This document shows positions 33,992 to 43,585 of a stretch of 64,000 nt of DNA, in pieces. The stretch lies in contig NZ_LITT01000062.1 of assembly GCF_001636845.1 (NCBI RefSeq), forward strand, positions 62,001-126,000, given 5' to 3'. This DNA is from Clostridium ljungdahlii (GTDB lineage: Bacteria; Bacillota; Clostridia; Clostridiales; Clostridiaceae). The stretch's first letter is position 1. Every line of letters starts with the position of its first letter. The notes below the pieces were generated by a model that was given only the letters and a program-made list of their open reading frames with translations, did no database searches and was not told the origin of the DNA. Position numbers and translations under genes: made by a program.

Positions 33992-34303
33992 AGCTCAACT
34001 TTCGCAGTTTAAAAAAATTGCGAAGCACTTTTTAGAGGACAATTGACAGAGGACATAGGACAGTTAAGGTAAGTTTTCTTCCTTATGTCAGAAAACTAAT
34101 TTATTTTTTTAGGCTTGTTTTGCTAATGCAAAAAAGCTTCAAATCTATATAAGTCAGCAATATTTCGCTTTAGCGAAATGAGTCATTAAAAATCTTCCTT
34201 CACTGTCTTCTGTCAATTGTCCGCTGTTAACTTTTAAATCGAAAATTTTGCTTTGCAATTTTTTTATATTAAGTCAAAATTTTATATGTGCGAAAGTTGA
34301 GTT
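33992..34303. repeat. MITE-like inverted-repeat element (about 310 bp)
   Basis: AGCTCAACTTTCGCA (33992-34006) and TGCGAAAGTTGAGTT (34289-34303) are inverted repeats with one mismatch. Inside, GGACAATTGACAGAGGACA (about 34038-34056) pairs with TGTCTTCTGTCAATTGTCC (about 34204-34222). No coding capacity. It occupies the gap between the small gene at 33650 and the flagellin promoter. Confidence 0.65.
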
Positions 34304-34371
34304 ATTAATTTTTAATTCATATGTAAGGTACATGGAAAATGATTTTAATTCATTGAATAAATATTTTGATC

Positions 34372-34399
34372 TAAAGCATTCTATAGGAGATTTCGATAA
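34372..34399 (+). promoter_or_regulatory. FliA-type promoter of the second flagellin
   Basis: TAAA at 34372-34375, 16 bases, then TTCGATAA at 34392-34399, 73 bases upstream of the flagellin ATG. Confidence 0.65.
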
Positions 34400-34472
34400 T
34401 AATTCATAAGGGTTAAGTTTTATTCATAACTACAGAATAAGCACTTACCGTATGTAGAAAGGAGTAAATTTT

Positions 34473-35321
34473 ATGAGACTGAATTACAATATACCAGCTT
34501 TGATAATGCATATGGTCCAAAATCAAGCTTTAGATAGACAAAGTGGAGATTTAAACAGAATATCCAGTGGATGTAAAATAAATAGTGCTGCAGATAATCC
34601 AACAGGGCTTGTACAAAGCGAGAACGTAAACATTCAAGTTAAAAGCCTTGAGACCGTAACTAGAAATGTCCAGGATGGTGTAAGTATGCTTCAAAGTGCG
34701 GAAGGTGGGCTAAATGAAATCACAAGTATGGTTCAGAGGGTTAGACAGCTTACGCTGCAAGCTGGAGATGGTTCTTTTAATGATCGGGATAGACAAATAA
34801 TACAAGGTGAAATAGATCAGATGCTGGACGGAATAAATGAAACGGCACAGAACACGGAATTTAATGGATTTAAATTATTAGGTGAAACTAAAACTATCAG
34901 TATGACCGTAGGGACTAATGCTGGAGACGATGTAGATATACCCCAGATAGATTTAGCCAATGATGGAAAAGGTGAAATTTCAGGCTTATATAAAATTAAG
35001 ACTGGTGGGGGAAAAGATATATTGAGTGGAGATACTGATAGTGCTTTAAGTATTATAGATAGTTCTTTAAACACAATAGTGTCTTTGAGAAGCAAATATG
35101 GAGCTTTGGAAAATAGATTTACCAGTAGTTATGATAATATGCAGGAGTTAAATGAAAAAATGACTGATGCATATAGCAATATAACGGATTCAGATATGGC
35201 AGAGGAAATGATGAATTATTCAAAAGAAAGTATAGTAATACAGGCCTCTAATGCGATGATTGCTCAGGCTAACAAATTACCTCAGGATGTTTTACAGATA
35301 ATACAAAATTTTAGAAAGTAA
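34473..35321 (+). CDS. fliC: Flagellin
   Basis: A 282-residue flagellin with complete N-terminal D0/D1 (MRLNYNIPALIMHMVQNQAL, SSGCKINSAADNPTGLVQSE, GVSMLQSAEGGLNEI, TAQNTEFNGFKLL) and C-terminal D1/D0 (ITDSDMAEEMMNYSKESIVI, AMIAQANKLPQDVLQIIQNF). The variable domain is only about 50 residues long, so the filament surface would be nearly smooth. Identity to the VWA flagellin is confined to the conserved ends. AAGGAG lies before the ATG; a FliA-type promoter lies upstream. The flagellar operon starts 325 bases later. Confidence 0.95.
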   Translation: MRLNYNIPALIMHMVQNQALDRQSGDLNRISSGCKINSAADNPTGLVQSENVNIQVKSLETVTRNVQDGVSMLQSAEGGLNEITSMVQRVRQLTLQAGDGSFNDRDRQIIQGEIDQMLDGINETAQNTEFNGFKLLGETKTISMTVGTNAGDDVDIPQIDLANDGKGEISGLYKIKTGGGKDILSGDTDSALSIIDSSLNTIVSLRSKYGALENRFTSSYDNMQELNEKMTDAYSNITDSDMAEEMMNYSKESIVIQASNAMIAQANKLPQDVLQIIQNFRK

Positions 35322-35342
35322 TACATTTGAAAATTAAGTTAA

Positions 35343-35374
35343 GGTACCTTACCTTTATGGTTTAGGTATCTTTC
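35343..35374 (+). terminator. Probable terminator of the flagellin gene
   Basis: GGTACCTTACC pairs imperfectly with GGTTTAGGTATC around TTTAT, then TTTCTTAT. The rest of the gap to 35645 holds AT-rich sequence in which the flagellar operon promoter must lie; I could not choose a convincing -35/-10 pair. Confidence 0.5.
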
Positions 35375-35645
35375 TTATAGTTTTGGACCTAAAATTATCC
35401 ACTAATGGATAAGGAATGATAAAATACCTTATAAATACGGCTTTATTTACAATATGCAATATATTTCTATTAAAAGACAATAAACTTATAAAAATGTTAC
35501 AAAAATATAGAATATAATTTATAATTGTGTTAATCTATCTATATAGAAAATAGTTTTAATCAAAAGTAAAGTACAATTTAAAATTAAATTGTTTGAGGAA
35601 AATTATAATATGTTTAATGTTTTAAAAAAAGGGGGAAAATTTGGG

Positions 35646-36047
35646 TTGAATATAAATAATATGTCAAATGATCAATCAGTAAATTATTTACTTGCAAAAG
35701 GGCTAGATTCAGCTGAGGCTAGAAGTCAGGCAATATCTAGTAATATATCAAATATTAATACTGCGGGATATAAGAGAAAATATGTTACATTTGAAGAAAA
35801 TCTTAAAAATAGTATAGATAATTTAGAATTAAAAACGGATGATGCAAAACACATAAAGATGGGTAATGATTATGGAGCAATAACTACAAATACCGACAGT
35901 TCAACCAGTATGAGATCAGATGGAAACAATGTGGACATTGAAGTAGAAACTGTGAATCAAGCTGCAAATGAACTTATGTATAATGCACTTATAACTCTTG
36001 AAAATAATAGGTTAAGTATGCAAAAAGCTGTTATAAGTGGAAATTAG
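35646..36047 (+). CDS. flgB: Flagellar basal-body rod protein FlgB
   Basis: A 133-residue proximal rod protein. The conserved N-terminal rod/hook motif is SSNISNINTAGYKRKYVTFE, and the C-terminal helix is ANELMYNALITLENNRLSMQKA. The start is taken at the TTG (35646), 9 bases after GGGGGA and giving the usual FlgB length; an in-frame ATG at 35589 would add 19 residues without a ribosome site, and ATG 35661 is the other alternative. First gene of the operon; flgC follows 12 bases on. Confidence 0.9.
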   Translation: MNINNMSNDQSVNYLLAKGLDSAEARSQAISSNISNINTAGYKRKYVTFEENLKNSIDNLELKTDDAKHIKMGNDYGAITTNTDSSTSMRSDGNNVDIEVETVNQAANELMYNALITLENNRLSMQKAVISGN

Positions 36048-36059
36048 GGGAGGATATTT

Positions 36060-36491
36060 ATGATTCAAGCATTTAATACTATGAGAATAAGTGCCAGTGG
36101 ACTTTCGGCAGAAAGACTTAGTATGGATACAATAGCTTCCAATATGGCAAATGCAGAGACAACCCGTGGCGCAGATGGACAACCTTATAGGAGAAAAGTT
36201 GCAGTTTTTGGAGAAAATTTAAGTAAGGCTTTAGATAGTAATGGAAATTATGGAGATGTTCCTGAAGGGGTAAAAGTTGTAGCAATAAAGGATGATACTT
36301 CACCTTTCAAGAGAGAGTATGATCCTACTAATCCAGATGCTGATGCCTCAGGATATGTTTCTATGCCAAATGTGAACATACTGAATGAAATGGCTGATAT
36401 GATGGTAGCAACTAGAGCTTACGAAGCAAATCTAAGTGCTATTAATTCTGAAAAAAGTATGTTTTCAAAAGCTTTAGAGATAGGTAAATAA
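36060..36491 (+). CDS. flgC: Flagellar basal-body rod protein FlgC
   Basis: A 143-residue proximal rod protein with the N-terminal [20 protein letters not shown] and the characteristic C-terminal [20 protein letters not shown]. Length is normal. GGGAGGAT lies before the ATG. Exported through the flagellar type III apparatus encoded further down. Confidence 0.95.
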   Translation: MIQAFNTMRISASGLSAERLSMDTIASNMANAETTRGADGQPYRRKVAVFGENLSKALDSNGNYGDVPEGVKVVAIKDDTSPFKREYDPTNPDADASGYVSMPNVNILNEMADMMVATRAYEANLSAINSEKSMFSKALEIGK

Positions 36492-36502
36492 GGAGGCGTA
36501 TT

Positions 36503-36841
36503 ATGAAAATAAATGAATTTACTCCAGATACTGCTGTGTTTGATAAAATAAGTGGTAATACACAAAGCCAAAATGTATCAAATGCTTCTAAGGATAATAT
36601 AGTAAATAATGAAGATGCTGTATCTTCTTTTTCGAGTTTATTACAAAACAAGTTAGATGAAGTCAACAATCAGCAGATACAGGCAAACAATAGTATCAAT
36701 GAATTTGTAGAAGGAGATAGGAATGATGTAGCTAATGTTATGCTTGATGCTGAACAGGCTAAGATGTCATTAGATCTTGCTGTACAAATTAGAAATAAAT
36801 TTGTTGAAGCATATCAGGAGATAAATAGAACACAGTTATAG
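36503..36841 (+). CDS. fliE: Flagellar hook-basal body complex protein FliE
   Basis: A 112-residue protein linking the MS ring to the rod. The variable N-terminus is followed by the conserved helical C-terminus (NDVANVMLDAEQAKMSLDLA, then IRNKFVEAYQEINRTQL). AGGAGG precedes the ATG; 11 bases after flgC and 17 before fliF. Confidence 0.95.
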   Translation: MKINEFTPDTAVFDKISGNTQSQNVSNASKDNIVNNEDAVSSFSSLLQNKLDEVNNQQIQANNSINEFVEGDRNDVANVMLDAEQAKMSLDLAVQIRNKFVEAYQEINRTQL

Positions 36842-36858
36842 AAGGAGAACCGGATTAA

Positions 36859-38457
36859 ATGGGTAAAATATCGCAGATTTTTAAAAATTTAACAGGAAAA
36901 TGGAAAGATTTAAGTAGAAATAAAAAGATAGCTTTTAGTGTTATAGCTGTAGGAATTGTTGCAGCTTTGATATTTGGGGGATTAACTTTAGGAAAAACGA
37001 AATATGCGGTATTATTTTCTAACTTAGATGCTGCGGATTCAGCCTCAATTTATAAGCAGCTTCAAAGTGATAAAGTAGATGCAAAAGTACAGGGGAATTC
37101 TATATTAGTGCCTCAAGCTCAAGTGGATAAAATTAGAATGCAAACTCTTTCAGAAGTACAGCTTACTAATGGAAGTCAGGGATTTGAACTTTTAGATAAA
37201 AGCAATTTCGGGCAAACAGACCAGCAGCTGAGTATAAATTATCAAAGAGCCCTCGAAGGTGAACTTGAGAGAACTATAAAATCACTTCCACAAATTGAAA
37301 ATGCAAGAGTTCATTTAGTACTCCCGGATAATACTGAATTTGTAAAAGACACACAACCAGGGAGTGCTTCTGTAACTATAAAGTTAAAGCCAGGACAGAG
37401 TTTATCCCAAGATCAGACAAAAGCTCTGGTAGCATTAGTATCTGGAAGTGTAAAAAATGTACCTAAAGAAAATGTTGAAGTTATAGATGATAAATTAAAC
37501 CTTCTTTCAAGGGATCTATATCAAAATAAAAGTGATGATAGTAGTGATTCCACGATTCCTGCGGACAAACAGCAGGAATTGCAGCAAAAATATGAGGATG
37601 ATATGGAAAAGAGACTTCTTGCTATGCTGGAACCTATATATGGTAAAAATAAGGTAAAGGTACAGATAAATGCAGAATTGGATTTCGATGCTGTACAGCA
37701 AGATTCTACTACGTATGACCCTAAAAATGTGGTAGTAAGTGAGCATACTGTAAATGATACAAATACAGGTGGTACAAATAATGCAAGTACAAGTCCTGTA
37801 GATAATAATATGAGCAACACATCTGTGAATACTACAGGTAATGGTAATTCAACTCAAAATGAGGTTACGAGAAATTATGATGTATCTAAGGTAGAACAAA
37901 AAACTATAAAGGCTCCGGGCAGTGTAAAAAGGCTTACAGCATCAGTTGCACTGGATGGAACTGTAGATGATGCTACTAAGACTTCTATTAGAAATCTTGC
38001 AGTGTCTGCTATAGGATATAATCAAACAAGGGGAGACACTATAAATGTTGAGGCAATTCCTTTTGATACTACGGCTCAAGACAATGCAAAGAAGGATTTA
38101 GATGCAATGCAAAAGGCTGAAGCCCAGGCAAATCGTAATAAGATCATTATAGGTGCATCTATAGCAGGAGCATTATTAATAGCTGCTATCGTTGGATTTA
38201 TATTATGGAGAAGAAAACATGCAGAAGATGAAGAAGAATTATTTGATGAAGAGCTTGGTAATACCCGCGGCATTGATGCTGTTATAGGTGACGATGATTT
38301 AACTAAAGAGCAGAATAAACTTAAATTTAAGCCTGTAGATTTTGAAAATGAAACTGAAGATACTCATGTGGAGAATGAAATAAAGAAATATGCTAAGGAT
38401 AAACCGGATCAAGTGGCAGACATAATCAAAGCATGGATAGCAGAGGATGAGAGGTGA
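36859..38457 (+). CDS. fliF: Flagellar MS-ring protein FliF
   Basis: A 532-residue membrane protein forming the MS ring. Membrane segments are at about residues 27-47 (AFSVIAVGIVAALIFGGLTL) and about 435-455 (IIIGASIAGALLIAAIVGFI). Between them lie the ring-building domains, with a Ser/Thr/Asn-rich insert about 298-335. The C-terminal cytoplasmic tail (VENEIKKYAKDKPDQVADII) binds FliG. Stop overlaps the ribosome site of fliG. Confidence 0.95.
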   Translation: MGKISQIFKNLTGKWKDLSRNKKIAFSVIAVGIVAALIFGGLTLGKTKYAVLFSNLDAADSASIYKQLQSDKVDAKVQGNSILVPQAQVDKIRMQTLSEVQLTNGSQGFELLDKSNFGQTDQQLSINYQRALEGELERTIKSLPQIENARVHLVLPDNTEFVKDTQPGSASVTIKLKPGQSLSQDQTKALVALVSGSVKNVPKENVEVIDDKLNLLSRDLYQNKSDDSSDSTIPADKQQELQQKYEDDMEKRLLAMLEPIYGKNKVKVQINAELDFDAVQQDSTTYDPKNVVVSEHTVNDTNTGGTNNASTSPVDNNMSNTSVNTTGNGNSTQNEVTRNYDVSKVEQKTIKAPGSVKRLTASVALDGTVDDATKTSIRNLAVSAIGYNQTRGDTINVEAIPFDTTAQDNAKKDLDAMQKAEAQANRNKIIIGASIAGALLIAAIVGFILWRRKHAEDEEELFDEELGNTRGIDAVIGDDDLTKEQNKLKFKPVDFENETEDTHVENEIKKYAKDKPDQVADIIKAWIAEDER

Positions 38458-38461
38458 TAAA

Positions 38462-39478
38462 ATGGCTAAGGACAATAAGAATTTAACAGGAGTACAAAAA
38501 GCGGCCATACTATTCATAACTCTTGGACCGGAAGCTGCTGCAGGAATAATCAAAAAATTGCCAGAAGCAGAAATACAAAAAATAACTTATGAAATAGCTA
38601 ATATCAACTCTGTAAAATCTGATCAAAAAAAGGAGATACTTCAGGAATTTATAGAGATGAATAAGGCTAAGGATTATTTGCTGGAAGGCGGAATAGATTA
38701 TGCTAAAGATCTTTTGTCAAAGGCACTTGGAAGTCAAAGAGCTATTGAAATATTGGATAAAGTTACAGAGGCAACCCAGCAGTTTAGGCCTTTTGCCATA
38801 GCAAGAAAAGCAGACGCCCCTCAGCTTTTGAATATAATATCCGATGAGCATCCGCAGACTATTGCACTTGTACTGTGTTATCTTCAAGCGGATAAAGCTG
38901 GACAAATATTGTCAGCACTTCCTGAAAATGTACAAGCTGAGGTAGCATTTAGAATAGCTACAATGAGTAATACTTCACAAATGGTTGTAAAAGAAATAGA
39001 GAAAGTATTAGATGACAAGCTATCATCTATAGTTAAGTCAGATATGAAGGTAATTGGCGGTGTCCAAACTATTGTAGATATATTAAATCAAGTAGATAGA
39101 ACTACAGAAAAGAATATTACTGAAGGTCTTGAAAAAGAGGATGCAGAGTTGGCTGAAAAAATTAAAGGATCTATGTTTGTATTTGAAGATATCATTACTC
39201 TTGATGATGTATCTATTCAAAGAGTACTCAGAGAGGTGGATACAAAAGAACTTTCTCTTGCGCTTAAAGGATGCTCTGAGGAAGTGGCAGATGCAATATT
39301 TAGAAATCAATCAAAGAGAGCTTCTGCTGCGTTAAAAGAGGACATAGAATTCTTAGGACCTGTTAGACTTATGGATGTAGAAAAGGCTCAACAAAAAATT
39401 GTGGGCATAATAAGAAGACTGGATGAATCGGGAGAAATAGTTCTAGCAAGAGGAGGAGAAGATGCAATCATCGTATAA
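38462..39478 (+). CDS. fliG: Flagellar motor switch protein FliG
   Basis: A 338-residue rotor protein. The N-terminal GVQKAAILFITLGPEAAAGI, the middle EHPQTIALVLCYLQADKAGQ (EHPQ motif) and the C-terminal torque domain (FVFEDIITLDDVSIQRVLRE, with its charged residues) are all present. The ATG at 38462 follows GAGGTGA; a GTG at 38447 is in frame but overlaps fliF. It ends 17 bases inside fliH. Confidence 0.95.
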   Translation: MAKDNKNLTGVQKAAILFITLGPEAAAGIIKKLPEAEIQKITYEIANINSVKSDQKKEILQEFIEMNKAKDYLLEGGIDYAKDLLSKALGSQRAIEILDKVTEATQQFRPFAIARKADAPQLLNIISDEHPQTIALVLCYLQADKAGQILSALPENVQAEVAFRIATMSNTSQMVVKEIEKVLDDKLSSIVKSDMKVIGGVQTIVDILNQVDRTTEKNITEGLEKEDAELAEKIKGSMFVFEDIITLDDVSIQRVLREVDTKELSLALKGCSEEVADAIFRNQSKRASAALKEDIEFLGPVRLMDVEKAQQKIVGIIRRLDESGEIVLARGGEDAIIV

Positions 39479-40235
39479 ATCTATATTAAAAGGTGACAGC
39501 ATAAACAATTGCGGAACACAGGAAATACACACAGAATTTAAAAAGCAAGAAGCATCCAGAGGAGCATTCAATGAAAAAGATATTAAAGATGATTCTGTTC
39601 TAAAAAGCTATGAAAATTTAGGAAGAACTATTTTACAAGATGCGAATATTAAAAAAGAAAAAATTCTTTCTATAGCCTATGAAAAAGCATCTGAAATCTC
39701 CCAAAAAGTCTATGATGAAGCTTATGAAAAAGGTTATGCCAAAGGTGAAGAGGAAGGTTATAATACTGCTTATGAGGAAGGTTATAAGAAAAACTTTGAT
39801 AAGGCAAAATTAGAAGGAGAGCAGATAAAAAAGAATGCAAATGATGTCTTAAATAAAGCTGTAGAAGAAAAGAAAAGGTACTTTGAGGAAAAGGAAGAGG
39901 AAATAAAAGAATTTATATTAAATTCTATAGAAAGCATATTAAAACGTGAGGTAAAGGACGCAGATGGTTTAAATGCGCAGGTATTTGATGCTTTGAACCA
40001 AATGAAAAAGACCAGCACTTTTATAATAAAAGGTAAAGAAAAGTACTGTAGCGAATTCAAAAAACAAGTAACCATATGGAAGGAACAGCTGCCTTTTAAA
40101 GGTGATATTTTTATAATACCAGATGAATCTTTAGAAGAAGGTAGTGTAGTTATAGAGAGAGATAATGGGAAAATGGTTCTGGGTATAGATATTGCCTATG
40201 ATAAAATAAAGAAGATAATTCAGGATGAAAGTTAA
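39462..40235 (+). CDS. fliH: Flagellar assembly protein FliH
   Basis: A 257-residue regulator of the export ATPase FliI. It has the typical charged coiled coil with glycine-spaced repeats (YEKGYAKGEEEGYNTAYEEG) and a C-terminal domain like the E-subunit of V/A-type ATPases (EEGSVVIERDNGKMVLGIDI). GGAGGAG before the ATG lies inside fliG, so translation is coupled. Confidence 0.9.
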   Translation: MQSSYKSILKGDSINNCGTQEIHTEFKKQEASRGAFNEKDIKDDSVLKSYENLGRTILQDANIKKEKILSIAYEKASEISQKVYDEAYEKGYAKGEEEGYNTAYEEGYKKNFDKAKLEGEQIKKNANDVLNKAVEEKKRYFEEKEEEIKEFILNSIESILKREVKDADGLNAQVFDALNQMKKTSTFIIKGKEKYCSEFKKQVTIWKEQLPFKGDIFIIPDESLEEGSVVIERDNGKMVLGIDIAYDKIKKIIQDES

Positions 40236-40261
40236 GTTTCTGCAGTTAGAGGTGATATTTT

Positions 40262-41568
40262 ATGATAGCTATAAACTTTGATAGGCTTAATAGAAAAGTA
40301 AAGGAAGCCACTTATAATTATCAAGAAGGAATTGTGAAAAAAGTTATTGGCTTAACTGTAGAGGTAGAGGGTATTAGAGCCTTTGTGGGAGAAGTATGTC
40401 ATATTTATAATGAGGAAAATAGTAAGATTTCCTGTGAAGTTGTTGGATTTAATGAAAGCAATGTAATTTTAATGCCTCTTGGGGAACTTATTGGAATTTC
40501 ACCAGGCTGTAGAGTAGTACCAGAAAGGATGCCTTTAAATGTGAGATGTTCGGATGAGCTTTTTGGGAAGGTACTTGATGGGCTTGGCGATCCTCTAGAT
40601 GGTACTGCTGTATCAAGTGGAGTACCTTATCCACTTGATACAGAGCCCCCAGATCCCTTAAAGAGAAGGAGAATTACTGAAGTTATTCCTACGGGAGTAA
40701 GGGCAATAGATGGCTTTCTAACCTGCGGTCAAGGACAGAGAATAGGAATATTTGCAGGAAGCGGTGTGGGAAAGAGTACTACTCTTGGTATGATTGCAAA
40801 ATATGCTGAAGCAGATGTAAATGTAATAGCTTTAATAGGTGAAAGAGGTAGAGAGGTTAAGGACTTTATAGAAAAAGACCTTGGAGAAGAAGGAATGAAA
40901 AAATCAATCATAGTATGTGCTACTTCAGATAAGCCAGCTTTGGTTAGATTAAAGGGAGCTTTTACAGCTACAGCTATTGCAGAGTATTTTAGGGACAAGG
41001 GTAAGAAAGTAATTTTGATGATGGACTCCGTAACTAGATTTGCCATGGCTCAAAGAGAAATAGGGCTTGCTATCGGGGAGCCTCCAGCAACTAAGGGATA
41101 TACACCTTCCGTATTTGCCAAACTTCCGAGACTTATGGAAAGAGCAGGAACATCAGATATAGGATCTATTACAGCTTTTTATACCGTATTAGTAGATGGA
41201 GATGATTTAAACGAACCTATTGCAGATGCAGTAAGAGGTATACTTGATGGACATATAGTTTTATCACGTACCTTGGCCAATAAAAATCATTATCCTGCCA
41301 TAGATGTACTTGCAAGTATAAGCAGGCTTATGTCGGAAGTAGCTGAAAGTGAGCATAAAAAAATGCTTCCCTTGCAAGGGATATGCTCTCAACTTATAAA
41401 AATTCCGAGGACCTCATAAATATAGGAGCTTATGTAAAGGGAAGCAGCGAAAAAATAGATAAGGCTGTAGCTTATTACGATAAAATAATTGCCTATCTCA
41501 GACAGGATGTGAATGAAAATTCATCCTTTAAAGAAAATGTTGAAGGTTTGAAAAGAATATTTCAATAA
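40262..41568 (+). pseudogene. fliI: Flagellum-specific ATP synthase FliI, frameshifted at an A7 run
   Basis: FliI powers type III flagellar export. Residues 1-366 are intact: P-loop [15 protein letters not shown], Walker [13 protein letters not shown], and the conserved [20 protein letters not shown]. At 41357-41363 the sequence has seven A's after GAGCAT; the frame then leaves the family sequence and stops at 41419 (385 residues). The correct continuation ([20 protein letters not shown], then IGAYVKGSSEKID) lies in the +1 frame up to 41568. One extra A would restore [12 protein letters not shown] and a normal 435-residue protein with the expected spacing. Either a true one-base deletion, a slippage/phase-variation tract, or a sequencing error. 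Confidence 0.9.
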
Positions 41569-41603
41569 TAACCTAGAATTATGAATTGAACAGAGGAGGA
41601 TAT

Positions 41604-42041
41604 ATGGGTAAATATAAATTTAGGCTTCAGAAATTGCTCGATATAAGAATAGACAAAGAAGAAGAAGGCAAAAGAGAATTTCAGCAGGCTAAAAGAGAAA
41701 GCTTGAAAGTAAAAGAAAAACTAGATTTGTTAAAAGCTAACTATGATAAATACAATAATATGTCCAACTTTAAAAGTGTTATTGAGCAAAAAATAACTCA
41801 TAAATATTTAAATTCTTTAGTTTACAGTATAGATAAGACCGAAATTGAACTAAAGGATAAAGAAAAAGTAGTTGAAATGAAAAGAAATGAACTGCAAAAT
41901 AGGCAAATAGATAGAAAAACAGTGGATATTTTAAAGGAAAAACAAGAAACTGCCTTTATAAAAGAGGAAAATAGAATAGAGCAGAAGGCAAATGATGAGT
42001 TTGCTCTTTATGGATTTATAAGAAATGTTCAAAATACATAG
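41604..42041 (+). CDS. fliJ: Flagellar export chaperone FliJ
   Basis: A 145-residue, wholly alpha-helical coiled-coil protein (YKFRLQKLLDIRIDKEEEGK at the start, then LKVKEKLDLLKANYDKYNN). FliJ fits into the FliI hexamer like the gamma subunit of F-ATPase. GAGGAGG precedes the ATG at 41604; a TTG at 41586 is in frame but not supported. Confidence 0.85.
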   Translation: MGKYKFRLQKLLDIRIDKEEEGKREFQQAKRESLKVKEKLDLLKANYDKYNNMSNFKSVIEQKITHKYLNSLVYSIDKTEIELKDKEKVVEMKRNELQNRQIDRKTVDILKEKQETAFIKEENRIEQKANDEFALYGFIRNVQNT

Positions 42042-42069
42042 TTTTCTATTTTGAAAGGAGGTGAAATAA

Positions 42070-43557
42070 ATGAATGTAAATGTATCAAATGTGATGTCTT
42101 CTATAAATGTACAAGCACCAAAAGTTCAATCAAGTTCTTCAAGTGAAAACAATAGCTTTGCTTCTTTTGTTAAATCTAGCAGTAGTGATAATAGCAGTAA
42201 GGTGGATACTAAAGATACTACGTATAAAGCATCTAATGAATCTATAGATAAAAGTAATAACGTAAGTGTCGAGAAAAATGTAACAAAGATACAATCATCA
42301 GATTCCAATAGCGAAAATAAAAATGTCATAGATAATGAACAAAATGACGATTCTAAAATGGAAGCTTATTTAAAGAAAGCCGGATTTACAGATGAAGAAA
42401 TATCAGATATTAAACAGAAGATTAAAGATGGAAGTATAGATAAAAACAGTGTACTTTCACTTTTGAGTTTGCTATATGGAAATAACCAGGATATTCAAAG
42501 TAAATCCAATGATTTTTTAAATACAATAACTAAAGAATTGGACACTGAAATTTCAAATATTTCCAAAAAACAAAATTCTTTGCAGTTTGGATTGAATCAG
42601 GACATATCTAGCAGCACTAAAGATGTACTAAATGATAAACTTAATTTTTTAGTTGATATTTTAAATAAGTATGATAAAAGTGGACAAGGTGCTCAGGAGT
42701 TTTCTCAAAAAATAGCAGATAATATTGTTTCAAAGTTATCACAGGTTGATTCAAATGGGAATGATATGAGTGATTTAAAATCTCAGATATATGCTGAACT
42801 TTTACAGAAGTTAAATCCTAAACTAGCAGATAATTTGAATTTAGAAAAAAATGTAGCAGGAAACAATTTATTTCAAATTATAAGTCAAAATAGGCAGATG
42901 ATAAAGAATTTGGACGCAACAGGTAGTTCTCTTCAAAATTCTTCAAATAGTAATGAAAATTCTACTGGTGGTAACAGCAAAAACACTGATATATTGAATA
43001 AAATACTAGGAAGTGATGGAGAAGATACTAAGGACAATAAAATTTCTAAAGCAGTCAATTTTATGACGCAATTTAATAATGTCAAGGGAGACAATATACT
43101 TGTAAATGGTGAGAATGTAGAAAATCTTAATTTAAATAAAGCTACTTTTAATTCAGATATGATAAAAACACTCAAATATATGGATTTAAATAATGTGAAG
43201 CAGTTAACTGTTAAAATTAATCCTAAAGAATTGGGAGATATAACTATAAATCTTGTTATGGAAGAAGGAAAGATGAAAGCAGTTCTTACAGCTTCAAACA
43301 AGGATGCGTATAATCTTTTAAATTCAAATATGCAGGATTTGTCAAATAGGCTTCATAATAATAACATAAAAGTCCAGAGCTTTTCATTGAACTTATATCA
43401 TGAAGACACAACTTTCTTCAAAAATGGAAATAATGGAAATCAGAATCAAGATAATGAAAAGAAGAATAAAAATTTAGCTGTAAATAGCATACAGGAGGAA
43501 GATGCTCCAGAGGAAAATGCCTATTATAGTGACAGTAATGTAAATATGTTGGCTTAG
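42070..43557 (+). CDS. fliK: Flagellar hook-length control protein FliK
   Basis: A 495-residue protein. The first 350 residues are low-complexity Ser/Asn/Lys-rich (export signal and ruler region). Residues about 375-465 form the conserved substrate-specificity switch domain (VKQLTVKINPKELGDITINL, then GKMKAVLTASNKDAYNLLNS). It interacts with FlhB to stop hook growth. AAAGGAGGTG precedes the ATG. Confidence 0.9.
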   Translation: MNVNVSNVMSSINVQAPKVQSSSSSENNSFASFVKSSSSDNSSKVDTKDTTYKASNESIDKSNNVSVEKNVTKIQSSDSNSENKNVIDNEQNDDSKMEAYLKKAGFTDEEISDIKQKIKDGSIDKNSVLSLLSLLYGNNQDIQSKSNDFLNTITKELDTEISNISKKQNSLQFGLNQDISSSTKDVLNDKLNFLVDILNKYDKSGQGAQEFSQKIADNIVSKLSQVDSNGNDMSDLKSQIYAELLQKLNPKLADNLNLEKNVAGNNLFQIISQNRQMIKNLDATGSSLQNSSNSNENSTGGNSKNTDILNKILGSDGEDTKDNKISKAVNFMTQFNNVKGDNILVNGENVENLNLNKATFNSDMIKTLKYMDLNNVKQLTVKINPKELGDITINLVMEEGKMKAVLTASNKDAYNLLNSNMQDLSNRLHNNNIKVQSFSLNLYHEDTTFFKNGNNGNQNQDNEKKNKNLAVNSIQEEDAPEENAYYSDSNVNMLA

Positions 43558-43585
43558 TCGACAATTTAGTAAGGAGGAAGATAAA

